Of a DNA stretch of 64,000 nucleotides, positions 22,376 to 37,300 are shown in pieces (positions within the stretch are counted from its first letter, which is position 1; each line of letters starts with the position of its first letter). The DNA is from Rotaria sordida. Its lineage: Eukaryota > Rotifera > Eurotatoria > Philodinida > Philodinidae. The DNA lies in the NCBI GenBank assembly GCA_905250125.1, contig CAJNOL010000065.1, positions 1-64,000 on the forward strand, written 5' to 3'. Both the position numbers and the translations under genes were made by a program. Below the pieces are notes generated by a model. It ran no database searches, was not told the origin of the DNA, and saw only the letters and a list, made by a program, of their open reading frames with translations.

Positions 22376-25300
22376 ATGGCTGGTGAACATATGTTGGGCG
22401 CTGAAGATGATGATGTTCAGTTTATGCGAACGGTAAATAATCAATTTTCTTTATATTAACTTATTTTATAATCCTTTGTATTTTCTAGGAAGATCATTTA
22501 TGTTTAAGTTGCGTGCCTGTATCAGGTGTAAAACGTATGGCTTTATCGGGTGAAGTATTCGGAAATCGAATGTGTTATCTTGAAGATATATCTAATGAGG
22601 TAGAAAATATTCAATGGTAGACATCCCTCATTATTATGATTATTATTTTATATTGTTGTATATGTATATTTACTGCTTGTCATGCTTTTTTTATTCATTG
22701 CATGTTAACTTTTGTTTTCCTGCTTTATGGTTTTTATGAAAGCGGGTTAATAAAAAGAAAAAGAAAAAATTATCTATAGAAGATTGATACATTTTGTCAT
22801 GTGATAATATTTTGACCTTTACATGTTTGTTTAAATGAGAATTATTTTAATTTATTATATCAGGTTTGTTGTCCTGACTTGGCATCATGTATATTTGTAC
22901 TCGAACAAGCTGTATCAGTTCGAGCTTTGCAAGAAATGGTAAATACAACTTCAACTGAACAGGTAAATTTTATATACATACATATTTTTTTTTGTTATTT
23001 CAAATCAATTATATTTAATCATTTATTAAAGTCATCTGGAAATCAAGGAGGACAAACAACATTTCGAACATTATTATATGGTCATGCTGTTCTTCTTCGA
23101 CATTATCATAGTCAAATGGTAAAAAAAAAACTTAATTCTTTTTTTCTTTTTTAATTAAATAAACAAAAAAAAAATGAATTAATTTTAGTACTTGAGTTGT
23201 CTATCGACAAGTACATCAAATGACAAGCTCGCTTTTGATGTAGGCTTAAAAGAAGATGCACAAGGTATGTTAAAGATAAATTATAAAGCAGATTTTTTTT
23301 TTTTTGAAAAAAAAATGTATAATTTATCATTTAGGCGAATCTTGTTGGTGGACTATTCATCCAGCATCAAAACAAAGAAGTGAAGGCGAAAAAGTGCGCT
23401 TCAATGATGATGTTATATTGGTTTCAGTTTTCTCAGAACGATATCTTGTATAAAAAATTTTATTAAATATTTAAAAAAAAAAAGCAAACTTCTATTTCAA
23501 TATTTTCTTAGCATGCATATATGTCAACAAATGAACGTGGGCGAGTTAATGCATCATTTCGTCAGCAAGTCTGGAGTCTTGTACCCATATCAAGTGGTGT
23601 AGCACGTGTTAAAAATCCAGGTTTTGTACTTGGTGGTGATGTTATACGATTAATGCATGGAAATATGGATCATTGTATTACAACACCACCACCGGATTCT
23701 CAAGTTATTGATGATTCTGGAAGGTAAGAGAAATTGAAATAATGATATTAATATCTTCTTCAGTGCTGTATTCGAAACTTTTTTTTCTTCGTCAAAAGAT
23801 TTCTCGTTTAATTTTGTAGAAAAATTATCCTGATAATACTATAAGATCCCAGCAACGTCCAATTTTCTAAAGGTTATTTTTTGCTGAAAAACATTTTAAT
23901 AGTTTTCTACAAATAGCTAACGAGGAAATATATTCAATTGTCGAATGCCATTTGACTTCGTGTTATGGCTACGAGTAAGTCTCGGTGAGACCGAGACAAG
24001 TTTACAAGGGTTCGGACGCATGACTTAATAATAAAGAGCTATGACTGTTTCAGTCAAATTATTCCTGAAAATAGAACAAAAAATTTCGACTTCAAATTTC
24101 GGTTATAGGAACGTTTGATAGTCCTGAAGATTTCAATGAAAACGAATACATCTTTCTCAAGATATTCAACATCCAAAAAAAACCAGCGATTTATGATAGA
24201 AAGACACAATAATCGAGTTTACTTGGAAATCGAATATCTTTGACGAAGACATGTTTGATTTCATTAACACTTTCAGGACTATTAAACATGCTTATAAGCA
24301 AAATTTCTTTTCCAAACTCTTTGTTTTGAGTTTTCCAGAAATGTCTTGGTCTCAGGAACAATTTCATTAAAACAGCCATAACTTTTTAATCACTAAGCCA
24401 TAGATCTAAATCTTTTTAAACTTATCTTAGTTCCACCGAGACCTACTCGTAGCCATAATATAAAGTCGAACAACATATGATAGTTTAGTATTTTTCCTTG
24501 TAAGGAATCTTTGTTTTCGATGTGTTCTCTTATCATTCAACAAAAACGATTCAAAACTTTAAATAATTGCAGGTTTCTAAAGCAATACATATCAAGTTTC
24601 TTCTTAAAATAAGAATAATCTAAAAATGAATCATATGTTTTTAATACTCGAAACTGTTGATATGTAAAATTTTGAATTGTAGCTACAAAATGATTACTTT
24701 CTTAAAATATTATTGAATAAAACAAAGAAAAATGTTATATTTTTTGTGTGTGTGCAAAATTAAACGAATAATCTTTTGCAAAAAAACAATCAACGTTCAA
24801 ATGGAAACAACTAAAAAAGATATTGACAACAACCTGACATTGCCACTTTATTTGGATTATCCAATAAATTGAATCTTTTTAAGATTAAATAATTGTAAAT
24901 CAAATTTAATTCTCAAGAGAAATCTTCGAGTAGAAAGAAAAAAAGAATTCGGTTCTTTTCTTTTTTATCATGAAAATATTATTTGTAATTTGTTCATAAG
25001 TTATCAAATAATAATTATAATAGAACTAACATGAAGGCCAATGTACTTGAATAAATAAATAAATAAGCTAACACCCAAGAGAATACATACTCTTGATATT
25101 TATTTATATGTTAATCAATTGATTTTGTTGTTTTAGTTTATTTATTAAAAGTGGTGCTGCCTGTCATCAAGCTCGATCATTATGGCGTATTGAATGTTTT
25201 AAAATAAAGTATGAAATAAAAAAATAGTTTTTTTTTTTGGAAAAATATGACAATTTCTCTTTTTCACAGATGGTATAGTGGTTTTGTTGGTTGGAGTTCA

Positions 25301-28300
25301 TTAGTTCGCCTTCGGCATGTTACCTCAGGTCTTTATTTAGCTGTTATTGGCGATGAACATGGTAATAATCATTATCAAAAAAAAGTCAGTTCTTTTTTTT
25401 ATTGTAAAATTTATACTACTAGGTCCGAAAGTAACATGTATATCGAAGAAGAATGCAAGTGCAATTGCCGTAACATTCGAAATGAAAATGTCGAAAGTAT
25501 AAAGATTTAATAGATGATAAATTTTTTAAAATTAAGATTTGTTTTTGTTTTCATTTAGGAAAAACAAACTGAAGAAATTGCTGAACAAGAAAATTTAGGC
25601 GCACCAACAATAAAATATGGTGATACAATTGTTTTTATACGTCATGTTGATTCTGATCTTTGGATTAGTTATGAAACACTTGAATTAACAATAAAAGGCA
25701 TTGGAAAAGTTGAAGAAAAACGAGTAAAAGAATTCGCAAAAAACAAAAATCTTTTATTTATAAATTTTGTTTTATCTAATTAGATTATTCCTGCTGTCGA
25801 AGGTCATATGGATGATTGTTTTCGTCTTGTTCGAGCACAAGAACAAGAACAAAAAACTGCTTTAGTTATTCGAATATGTAATGCTATTCTTGGAAGATTT
25901 AATAGAACAGAGTAAGAAACTATTCATCAAGAGTTTTGCGACTCCCTATTACATACTTTAAGCGAACCTCTTTTTTTTTGGGAGTTTCTAAAGAATGACT
26001 CAAATTTTATGGCCAGTCACACTAAGTTCGATAGAGCTGGAAGTTTTGTTTTTACAGGTGCTAAACATTGTTTGGCATGTTTGATTTTGTAAAATCAATG
26101 ATCCAATATTTTAGGTGTCAGAGAAATAGGAGATGATTGTGTAATTGATGCTTTGTGTAAAAATTGGTTTCGAGAAAAACAAATTTTCTTGCATGTATCA
26201 GGACTTTTTTTGTCTGCAACTAAAGTGATCGCAATCAGGCAATGTTCAATAGTGTGTTAGAAATCTATGACTCATGCTTTCCAAACCTTTAGAAATTACG
26301 ATTCGAAAGACTTTGTATACAAAGAATAATCGCAGCTCAAATTTTTCTGCTAGAGATCTCGAGAAGTAGGTTTAATAAAAGTACTAACTAACAACAGCAA
26401 GCTCTCATTTATATAGCATTTGATAGAGGATACATTTTGAAGTTAAATTAAAAATCGAAAAAAATTTTGATTTTCACATTCGTAAAAGGAGTCTCTTAAC
26501 AACCAAGGCAACAGGTGTTACTTTCCTTTCCCAGAGTTCCTTGGCAATAGAAAAAGTTGTTGAACAACATTAACGATAAGATTTCAACTGTTCTAGAACA
26601 TTCGGAAGGTTTCATTGAAATTCAAAAGATTGGAATACTCTTGTAAATGTTCTAAATAATGCAGTTTCTAATTTTTGCGTGGTTAAAAATTTATATGTAG
26701 TAAGCTTATTTGCCGGTTAAATGAATGGTTACAATAATAATAATAATATAATGTTAAATCAAGGTTTCTTCATAATGTTCGATTTCCTGCCAATTTTTTA
26801 CAGGCAGAAAGTGAAATAACAATAGGTAGACAATGTCGCTTGGAGGTAAATAGGATCGAGGCAGATCGTCTGCCGTAGACAAAGCCGGGTCAATATCGAC
26901 AAATCTAAAAAATTTTGTAAACAAACATTTGATGTATTTTGTATTAGTATAATGAGACTAAAGAATGCATTTGAGTTTCATATTTTTTGAGAACTTGTGC
27001 TTACAAATTTTTATTGGTTATTTTTTTTTTGTTAAGTCCAATGTCAATTGATGCAGAAACTGCAAATCATTTATTAAGCAAAAGTGATGTCGTACAAGCT
27101 TTATTACAAGATTTAATTGGATTTTTTTCTCAACCATCACTATCGCTGGATCATGAAGAAAGACAAATACGTCTTAAAGCTTTACGAAATCGACAGGATT
27201 TATTTCAAGAAGAAGTATAAAAACAAAAATTTCTTTTTGTTTTGTTTTATATTTGAACTTCTTTTTCTTTTTGTTTTTTGGTTTTTTTCTAGGGAATGAT
27301 TCGAATATTAATAGCAGCAATAAATTTTTTTAGTGAACGTAGAGATAAAACATCATTATTAGAAGGTGTTGAGGAGAAAATTGAAGATATTACAAATAAA
27401 CTTTATGTTGTTTTGGCTGCATTAATTAAAGGTAATCGAGCTAATTGTTCAAATTTTGCACAAAGTGCTCGACTTAATTGGCTTGTTAATCGTTTACAAT
27501 CTCAACAAGCATCAAGTGGAGTATTAGAAGTACTTCATAGTGTACTTGTTGATAGTCCTGAAGTGTTAAATATGATTACAGAATCTCATATACTTGCTAG
27601 TAAGTTAGAAGAAGAAAAACAAAAACAACTTAATATATAATTCAAAATATATAATATTAATTGTTTAGTTATTGGATTACTTGATCGAAATGGTCGTGAT
27701 CCAAAAGTACTTGATGTACTTTGTTCATTATGTGTTAATAATGGTGTAGCTGTTCGTGCTAATCAAAATCTTATCTGTGAAAATATTTTACAACGACGAG
27801 ATCTTCTTTTACAAACTGCATTAGTTGATCATGTTGCATGGTAAGAAAAAGAACATCGAAAATAGTTCTTTGTTTTTGTTGTTGTTTCTTTTGGAGATAT
27901 GAGATCTCTAAGATATATAATGTTAGAGACTAGAAAATGTCAAGGTTGGACTAAATGACAATATATAAGCGGCGACAGGCAATTATAAGAAAAGAATATG
28001 AGGGCAAAACATTAATCAATATTGTTAAAGTGCATTGTTTGTTATTGTTTTTTAGACAAAGAGATTTACGAAAATAAGAATTAATCATCTGACTAAATCT
28101 CTAATGGTTTATTAAAAACAATGAGATGGTTATTGTGAATTATTAATGCTTTTTTTCTATACCTTGTTAAAGTAGCCGAGTAGATCTAAAATTCTTAAAA
28201 TTGATCATGATTTAAAGATGATCTCGGGTCATGTCATAAAAAGAATTAATCTATAACGATCATTAATTTATTTCATTCAACTTATCTACAATAAAATTCT

Positions 28301-31300
28301 AGTGAATTTACTGACAAGGGAAGCTCTTCAGATATCTTCTGTATTGATTTCAACGATCTTTTGCATATAAATACTACACAGTGTTCTCATAAAAATCCTA
28401 AAAGAATTTCGAAAGGCTCGTATTTTCGAATGTTGATCTAAAACTTGGTGCATATAGAGAACTCAACTAGACTAACTTCCATTAAAAAATTTTACTGGTT
28501 TCGGACAAAATCTCTTCGAGATATGAGACTTGGTTCATATCTCGAAGAAAATTTGTTGGAAACTTCTGACTTTTTTTTTAAATAGAAGCTAATCTCGTTG
28601 AGTTCTCTATACACACAAAGTTTCAGATCAAAATTTAAACATATGAGTTTTCTGAAATCCTTTTAAGATTTTTATTCGCCCACTATGTAGTATCTATAGA
28701 CAAAAAAAATTACTGAAATCGAAAGGAGGCATCTGAAGAGATTTCCTCGTAAGTTCATGATACTTGTTTGCTAGGTCAGTTATCCGCATGATACCAAATT
28801 ACCAGTATGTCACAAGATCTTGATTGGATATCCTGCTGAGAATTGTTTCAATACATAAGTACTTATGAGACCTATCTAGTTTCTATATCATTCTATAAAA
28901 CATTTTTCAACAAGTTAATTGATGGAACATTTAAGAAGCATTTTGTAGTCAAGTACTAACAACTCATTTCTTAAATGAATACTATCGAAACTTTACAAAA
29001 ATGTTCAATAATGAAATATATTTATCTATGAGAGATGTCATATGAAATAATTAAAAGAAAACAAAGTATATTTATGAATGTCAAAATTTTGATTGATGTG
29101 AATTCAAATATAAAACAAAATAGTCTGAAATAAGAAAATCTTTTTTTTTTTTTTTATTTAAAAATTTATTGATTTAGTATGCGTCCAAATATACTTGTTG
29201 GAGTTGAAGATGGTGAATCAATGTATAAAAAATGGTATTTTGAAGTTGTTATTGATCATATTGAACAAGTAACACATGTTCAACCACATATACGTATCGG
29301 TTGGGCAACAACACATTTTCAACCATCACCTGGTCATGGTGATGGATTTTCATCAAATGGTATTGGTGATAATACACATTCATATGGTTTTGATGGTCAA
29401 AATGTTTGGTTTGCTGGACGTGCATATAATGTATCAAATCGAATTATAGCATCAACTGATAATATGCAACATATTGGTTTTAAAAAAAATGATGTTATTG
29501 GATGTTTATTAGATTTAAATATTCCTGAAATGTGGTTTTCATTAAATGGTTTACCTGTTAAAGGTCTTTTAAGAGAATTTAATTTAACTGGAATGCTTTA
29601 TCCAGCTATATCTTTATCATCTCGTGTTAGGTTAGAGTTTTTTTTTATGCGTATTATGTTGATTTTTTAAATTTTTTTGTTAGTTGTCGATTTATATTCG
29701 GTGGTGAACATGGCCGTTTTATACATCGACCACCCGAAGGTGCTGCACCACTTTATGAAGCTATGTTAGCAAAACAAAAAGTTTGTATTGAACCATGTTT
29801 TTCATTTGGTAATATTGAACGAAATCGTCTTGATGGTCCATCACAATTTCAACATCATATTGCATTTACTCCACAACCTGTACGAACAAATCATATTGTA
29901 TTACCACCACATCTTGAAAATGTTCGTGATCGATTAGCTGAAAATATTCATGAATTATGGTCAATGAATAAAATTGCAACTGGTTGGCATTTTGGTGAAT
30001 ATCGAGATGATTTACAAAAAATTCATTCATGTTTAACATCATTTGATCGTCTTCCATTAGCTGAAAAACAATATAATATAAAAACAGCAATGGAAAATTT
30101 AAAGTAAAATTAATTAAACATAATGCTTGTTTTTTTTTTTGAATTTTGTTTTTTGTTTTAGGAGTTTAATAGCACTTGGTTATCATATTGGTGTTGAAAT
30201 AAAAACTGATGATCGTCGATTGAAATATGTTAAATTACCAAATACATATGTACAATCAAATGGTTATAAACCACAACCATTAGATTTATCAAGTATTGTT
30301 TTATCAACAAAATTAGAAGAATTAATTGAAACATTAGCTGAAAATACTCATAATGTTTGGGCAGCTGCTAGAATTAAAGATGGATTTACATATGGAATAT
30401 CTGATGTGAGTATAATTATTCATATTTGAATTACAAGATCTTTGAATTGACATTCAATCAATAGAGTTTGTTAAGTCAAGTCTGATCGATTTTTTTTAAA
30501 TTTAATTTTTTGTTTATTTGAAAGAGGATATCAAGATGCAAGGCCATAATAGAATTTCATATGAAATAGTACGTTTATAATTAGAATGTCATTTTTCGAG
30601 ACATTGAACTTTTCTTCACTTCCAAAGTAAGAATTAAAAAAAAAGGACTCCGTCATGCTCTTTCAAAAAAAAAATTGAAGTGTATAAAATGAAGATCTAC
30701 AGAGAATTTTAGATTGCAAAATGAACAATGTTTGACTCTTGTTTGTTGAATATATCACGGAAACGTCATGGTGTAAAGTTGAAAATTTTACCATAGTCTT
30801 TCCATTAGAGTCTCAACATGGCCTGATAATTCCATGCGATTTGACGGTACTCATTCTCCTTTGTGAGGTTTCTGGAGCATCAGAAAAAATTGAAATTTTC
30901 AAGATAGATAGATCTTGACGAGTAGAGCAAAACTTGTCATAGAGTCAAAGTTCCTGAATACTGTCTTCTATAAGATAATTGGATTACATGGACCCCCAAT
31001 TTCTCTGAGATGCTATGTTCGATCGAGTTGAAAATATTTTTACAAGCAGTAAGCATTGTTTGAAATGGATAGTTTTTTATTCTTTGTCCTACCAAAATAT
31101 CGAAGGTACTCTTAAAAAACGAAAGATTTTATCAATAGAACTACCAAAAATCAGCAGAACAAATATAGATTCTATTGAAAGTTCGAATTTGTATTGAAGT
31201 TTAAGCTCAAGCAAATTTAATAGACTAATGAAAACTTTGCATCTGAATTTGAAAAAAAAAAGATCCTAGTCCATAAAATTTAAATCTGATGGATTCTATC

Positions 31301-34300
31301 ATTCGATATATAGATCATGCTTACCTCAGACATTAATCGAAATTATTGATTAATCATTCAATTCAATTCATTTTTACTCTTATAAATCTCTAAATATTTA
31401 AATAGATTATATAAATAGGTTTTTTTTTTCTCTATTTATAGAATCCACGTCAAAAACGTAGTCCACATTTAGTTCCATATACAATTGTTGATGATAGTAT
31501 TAAAAAAATAAATCGTGATGCTGCAAGTGAAACTGTTAGAACACTACTTGCATATGGTTATACAATTGATACACCAACAGGTGATGTTGAAGATCTTAAT
31601 CGACGTAATAAAGAAATAACAAATCCTGCTAATAGTGAACGTCTATCGAATTATCGAACATATCGAGCTGAACGAACATTTGCTGTAACACGTGGTAAAT
31701 GGTATTATGAAGTTGAATTATTAACATCAGGTCGAATGTTAATTGGTTGGGGACATGCATCAAAACTTGATGCATTTTATCCACTTGGTACTGATTCATA
31801 TGGTTATGCATTTGATGGTTTAAATGCACGACGTTTTCATCATAATATAATTGATGGTTTTGGTAAACAATGGTCAAAAAATGATGTTGTTGGATGTATG
31901 ATTGATTTACATGATAAAACAATTAGTTTTTCATTAAATGGTGAATTAATGTTAGATAATTTTGGTAATGAAACAGCATTTGATGGATTAGAAGTTGATA
32001 ATATTGGTTTTGTACCTGTATTAACATCATTTAGTGGACAAAAAGCTCGATTAAATTTTGGACAAGATGTTAATACATTAAAATATTTTACATCATGTGG
32101 TTTACAAGAAGGATATGAACCATTTTGTGTGTAAGTTAAAATTTATTTATTGATATTTAATTTATTTATTTATGTTTCTTTTTTTCTATTTAGAAATATG
32201 TCAAGAAGTTTAACATTTTGGTATTCAAATTTTATTCCTCGTTTTGAAACTATAAAATCGAATTCATCATCATCATTTGAAATAACTCGTGTTGGTGCAA
32301 GGTATATAAATATATGTTGTATTAGTAATACTGCGAATAAGAATATAGAAACATAGTTTAGAATACGCTAAATAGAAATTTAGAAAGTCAAAGTTTTTTG
32401 ACTTTGAACCTTAAGTCTGATGCAGATCTCTAACTCGAAATACATTGGAAGAAAATTTTAAAAGTTTAAGAATCTCTCAGTGATAAATTTAATTTTTTCT
32501 TTTGAGAGACTATACATCATATAAGATTTATATGAATATATAATGTTAGTTTATGATGACTGATTCTTAATGACAGCTTGCAAATGAGATCATCATTTTA
32601 ACAGATGTGAATAATCTAACTTGAGAACTTGTAAAAGATTGACAAGCGAATTACAACTGGGTAAATGGTGGACATAGGTTACATATTAAATGTATTACTA
32701 TACAGAGTATTTTATATGATTAATTAAGCTTACATATGGTTAAAGTCAAGTAACGAAAATGTCATATTCTTTCATAAAATGTCAATGACACATCTAGAAC
32801 CATCATCGTTAGTTACAATCCAGGACAAAAATAGTCGTCCTATATGAAGTACTATTATTTTTTATGATATTGAACTGATATTTTGGATGCCTGATCATAT
32901 TCTTCCCCTGGTGAAAAACATATTTTTGCGAAAATATGCGTTTCAAAAAAATTTATTACTGATTTTTTTTCTAGTGCTAAAACTAGTTCCATATGTCTAC
33001 TTTAGTATCACGAAAGTTTGTGAAACATAGTCAAGATGTTAGTGATTAGCAAATTCTAAGATAATGAATCAATGTCATAGTTCTCGTTCAGTTCTGTGGT
33101 TCTAAAAATTTCAGAATAGACTTGTGGTCTCATGGAGAATACTTACGATCAGGGTTTATTGTACGCATCCAACATATCAGCATTGCATTTCTTGCTGATT
33201 TTTGTTTGTAAACATACAATGTCTATGTTTTGTTTTTGTTCAAAATAAATAAATAAATTTTCTTTTTCAACATTAGTCGTGACAATCCACCATTAATAAA
33301 ACTTCAATCACGATTATTTGGTACATTAGAAAAAGTTGAATTTGAATTTCTTCGTTTATCATTACCTCTATGTTGTCATGATAAATTTACACCAAAGTAA
33401 ATATATATATATCTAATTTTCTTTCTCTAAAAATTGATCTTTTTTTTTTCTAATATTTTAAAGACATTTAACTCTTGAACGACGACAAATGGCATTACAT
33501 GAATATATTGAATCACAAGAAGAAAAACGTACATTTCAATTTCCACCAACATCATTAACTGGTATACGAACAAAACCATTATTACCGGGTACAACTGATA
33601 CAATGGATTCTCATACAACAAATCAAACAGATTCAAATTTTCTTTCACCTGATTCTATAACAACTAAAACATCACGTAATCCAACAAATTTACTTGTTAA
33701 ATTTCGTGATCAAGCAATATCAAAAAAATCATCATCATCACCATCACCATCACCACCATCATCACCAATGATAAATGGAAATATACAAACACATTTAACA
33801 AATGGTACAACATTAAATACATCAAATGATCGTTTAACTAAAACAAATTTTAAAACATCAACAAGTAAAATTAATAATTTTTTTCAACGTTTTTCTAAAG
33901 AACCACAACAAACACATGATACAAATATTAAAAATCAAAAACGTACTGTTAAATTAAGTAGTCATAGTACAACAAGTACAAATACAAATTTACAAATACA
34001 TCCACAATCAGCATTAAAAGTTCCAACAATAAATGCTCCAATAACAACATCATCATCATCATTAACATCAGCAAAACGATCAAGTAGTACAATTGGAAGA
34101 AAATCAATTGGTGATACTGAAGGTGAATTTAATGATCAACAACAAAATGATTTTGAACATGATGAAATACGTGCAATTAATGAACATGTTCATGAATATT
34201 ATTATGCTATTAGAATATTACCTGGACAAAATCTTCGATCTGTATTTATTGGTTGGGTTACATCAAGATTTAAACCTATTTTACAAAAAGACACTTTTCA

Positions 34301-37300
34301 AGATGATCAATCAATAACATCAACAAATAAATTATCAAAATTAATACGACGTTGTACAATAACACAAACAGGTGAAGATGGTTCAATACTTGAAAGTGTT
34401 ATTAGACAAGATGCTTATATGTTTTGTGCAAGTGATTTATTAGAAAATATGCCTGATCATGAAGCTGTTGCAAGACGTGTTGTTAATGGTTTATTAATTG
34501 GATGTTTATGTGATGTATCAACTGGTCAATTAACTTTTTATATTAATGGAAAAGAATCAGCACAAAAACTTGAGGTATAGAATATTTAAAATTTAAAGAT
34601 TAAAACTATTTTTCCTTATTCCTGTCTTGCCTATGAATAAATTTCGAAGTCAAGAATCGAAATTCACCTATGAAGGTTCGAGTATTTCTGAACACTGTTG
34701 ACTTTGATCCTTTTTTTTGTTTTGACTTACTTCCTTTTATTCATTAACTGAAAATGATCACAATCAAGATCGAACTCGAATGTTCGGATTCGATGCATGT
34801 CTATAACCAGAAAAAATTGTGATTCAGTTTAATTTTGGTCTTTACGGAATGTGACTAGGTGTATATATTTGAGCAATAACAAAAATTCTTCACACCAACG
34901 TGTTGTTTCGATATTTACATGTCTTGTAATTAAAAACAGAAGTAAACTGTTATAAAAAAAAAAGTGCCTATAGATGCCAATAGAGGCAAATTTTAAACTT
35001 CATGGGTTCTAATCCCTTCTGCTAATTATTCGAAACTTTTATTTAAAAGAAAAAAGAATCTTCACCAATAACAAACACTGTAGTAAATAAATTTCAATTG
35101 TAAACTATGTGAATTCCAAAGTATATTTATTCTACTTTTTATAGAAGTAAAATTTTTTCATCTTCTTGATTAAAACCAAAAAAACATTTCATTTTTAGGT
35201 TGAACCAAGTACAAAACTATATCCAGCTGTATTTGTTGAACCAACTGTAAAAGAAGTTTTACAATTTGAATTAGGACGTATGAAAGTAAGATAAAAATGG
35301 AAAAAATAAAACAAAAAAAAATTAATCATAAAATAAAATATTATTCTAATAGAATTGTTTACCATTAACGGCTGCTCTATTTCCAAGTTTAAATCGTGAA
35401 GAACGTTTTCTTCCTCAATTACCATCACGTTTAAATTTACAAACACTTCTTCATTGTCATTGGTCACGTGTACCTATTGCAAATTTACGTTGTCAACAAT
35501 TAAAATTATCTGATGTTCGTGGTTGGAGTGTTTTTGTTGAAGATCCTGGTAGAAATTTACTAAGAATCTTTTTTTTTCTTCTATTAAAACATTTTCTTCT
35601 TATAGTTCAAATGCAAGCAGTTTATATTCCTGAAGATGATCGATGTACGGATATTTTAAGTTTAGTTGAAGATGAAGATAATTTAAAGTATTTTGAAAAA
35701 TTTGATGAAACTGTTTTGTATAATATTTAATTGTTTTAGTTTTTGCTCGAATACATTAACACTTTATAATGCAATTTGTGCTCAAGGTAATAATCGTGTT
35801 TCACATGAAGTATGTAAATTAGTTGATGAAAAACAACTTATGTATTGTGTTAAAAATCCTTGTAAGTTAAAAAAAACAAAAGAAATTTATTTTGATTTTC
35901 TATGAGATTTTTTTTTGGTTCTTAGATTTATGTGGACCTATTCGAATTGGTATTTATAATCTACTTATCGCTTTACATTTTGAACCACATATTAAAGCTC
36001 GGTAAATTTATTATTAATTTTGTTTTTTTGTATTGATTTATTTAATTTTTGTGTTTTTTCTTTGTAAAGAAGTTTAACTTCACATGAATTTATTATTCCA
36101 TTATCAAGTTTACTTCGAAATAATCTTTTATTACGTTCACAAAATTCTATTGAACAACAACATATTTATGCAACAACAACGTATATACCAGCTATGGAAA
36201 ATTTTCTAGCTGTACGACCGAAATTAATCAAAGAAGAAGAGTAAGTTATTATTAAGTTTTTTTCCATATGACTGAAATAATATGTCGAGAAATTTTACTT
36301 CAATGTATAGCCATAGATGATTATGCTAGTAGGGAGATGTGGACCCGGATCTGCAGCTTCCTTTGGAAGTGAAACGATCTTAAATTGTAAGCGAAGAAAA
36401 TACTTACTTTTCAGCTTTAAATGGAGAGCTGAGCCTCTCCCTACAAATTTTTTCGACTCCGCTACTAACTCATACACAGAAGTGATCAATTATTAAATTA
36501 CCATAGATGACATTGATCAACGTGTGTTTCTTCTACGTTTTTTCGATTTTCAAAATTTATTGTAGTAGTTTATTAAGCTATTCATGACACTGATGTTCAC
36601 TAATTTCGTATTCTTTCTAAGATGTATATTTCCGAAAATATTCATCAGGATATCTGTTTGTCTAGAAATTGAAGATTTATCCAGAACGTTATTAAGAAAA
36701 CCTGATTAGCTGCTCTTTTCATTAATAGGCGATCGGATCAAATTGAATGGATATATTTAGAATCTAATATTAATTTGTTTATAAGAGAAAATATTTGTTG
36801 AACATTGTATTTTGTTTTTTAGTTTTAAAATTGAACGTGAACGAAAATTACTTGTTCCACCACCATTTAATGTTACAAGTCTAAAAGAATATGTTATGAA
36901 TTCATTAACAGATGCAATTGAAAAAAGTTCTCGTCATCTTCGAGATCCTGCTGGTGGAACATATGCTAATTGGCTTGTGTAAATATTCAAATTAGTATAG
37001 TTCTTTTTTATTTATCATAATTTGTTTTTTTTTCTTTTTCTTCAGACCATTACTTCAGTTAGTTGATGCTCTTCTTGTTATGGGATCACTTGGTATAGAA
37101 AAAAAAAATTAATTAAAATTTACTTATTCAAAAATATAAATTTTGTTCTTTTTTTTTTTTCTAGAAGTAAATGATATTCAACAATTATTACGTTTAATTG
37201 ATCCAACATCATTTGGATTAGATACTGATGTAGATTTTGATGAAGGTTTAGTTCAAATGAAATTAGATGAACCAGTTAAACTTCAATTATGTCATGTTTT

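Larger units (their letters stand above)
22376..27840 (+). other. RyR exons 1-14: N-terminal MIR and first RIH solenoid
   Basis: Exons 22376-22432, 22489-22599, 22864-22962, 23032-23118, 23189-23264, 23335-23447, 23512-23723, 25137-25208, 25270-25384, 25559-25723, 25784-25911, 27037-27214, 27293-27599 and 27669-27840; residues 1 to ~631. Conserved blocks include [37 protein letters not shown]-type [34 protein letters not shown] (MIR) and [13 protein letters not shown] with [20 protein letters not shown] (RIH). In mammals this region gates the channel allosterically and is a hot spot for disease mutations. Confidence 0.95.

Noticed and set aside
29249-29437. Minus-strand frames opposite RyR exons (29249, 29866, 31629, 33427, 35195, 47906)
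   Set aside because: All are exact shadows of RyR exons rich in Asp/Asn codons, giving His/Tyr/Met-rich peptides; none has independent support.
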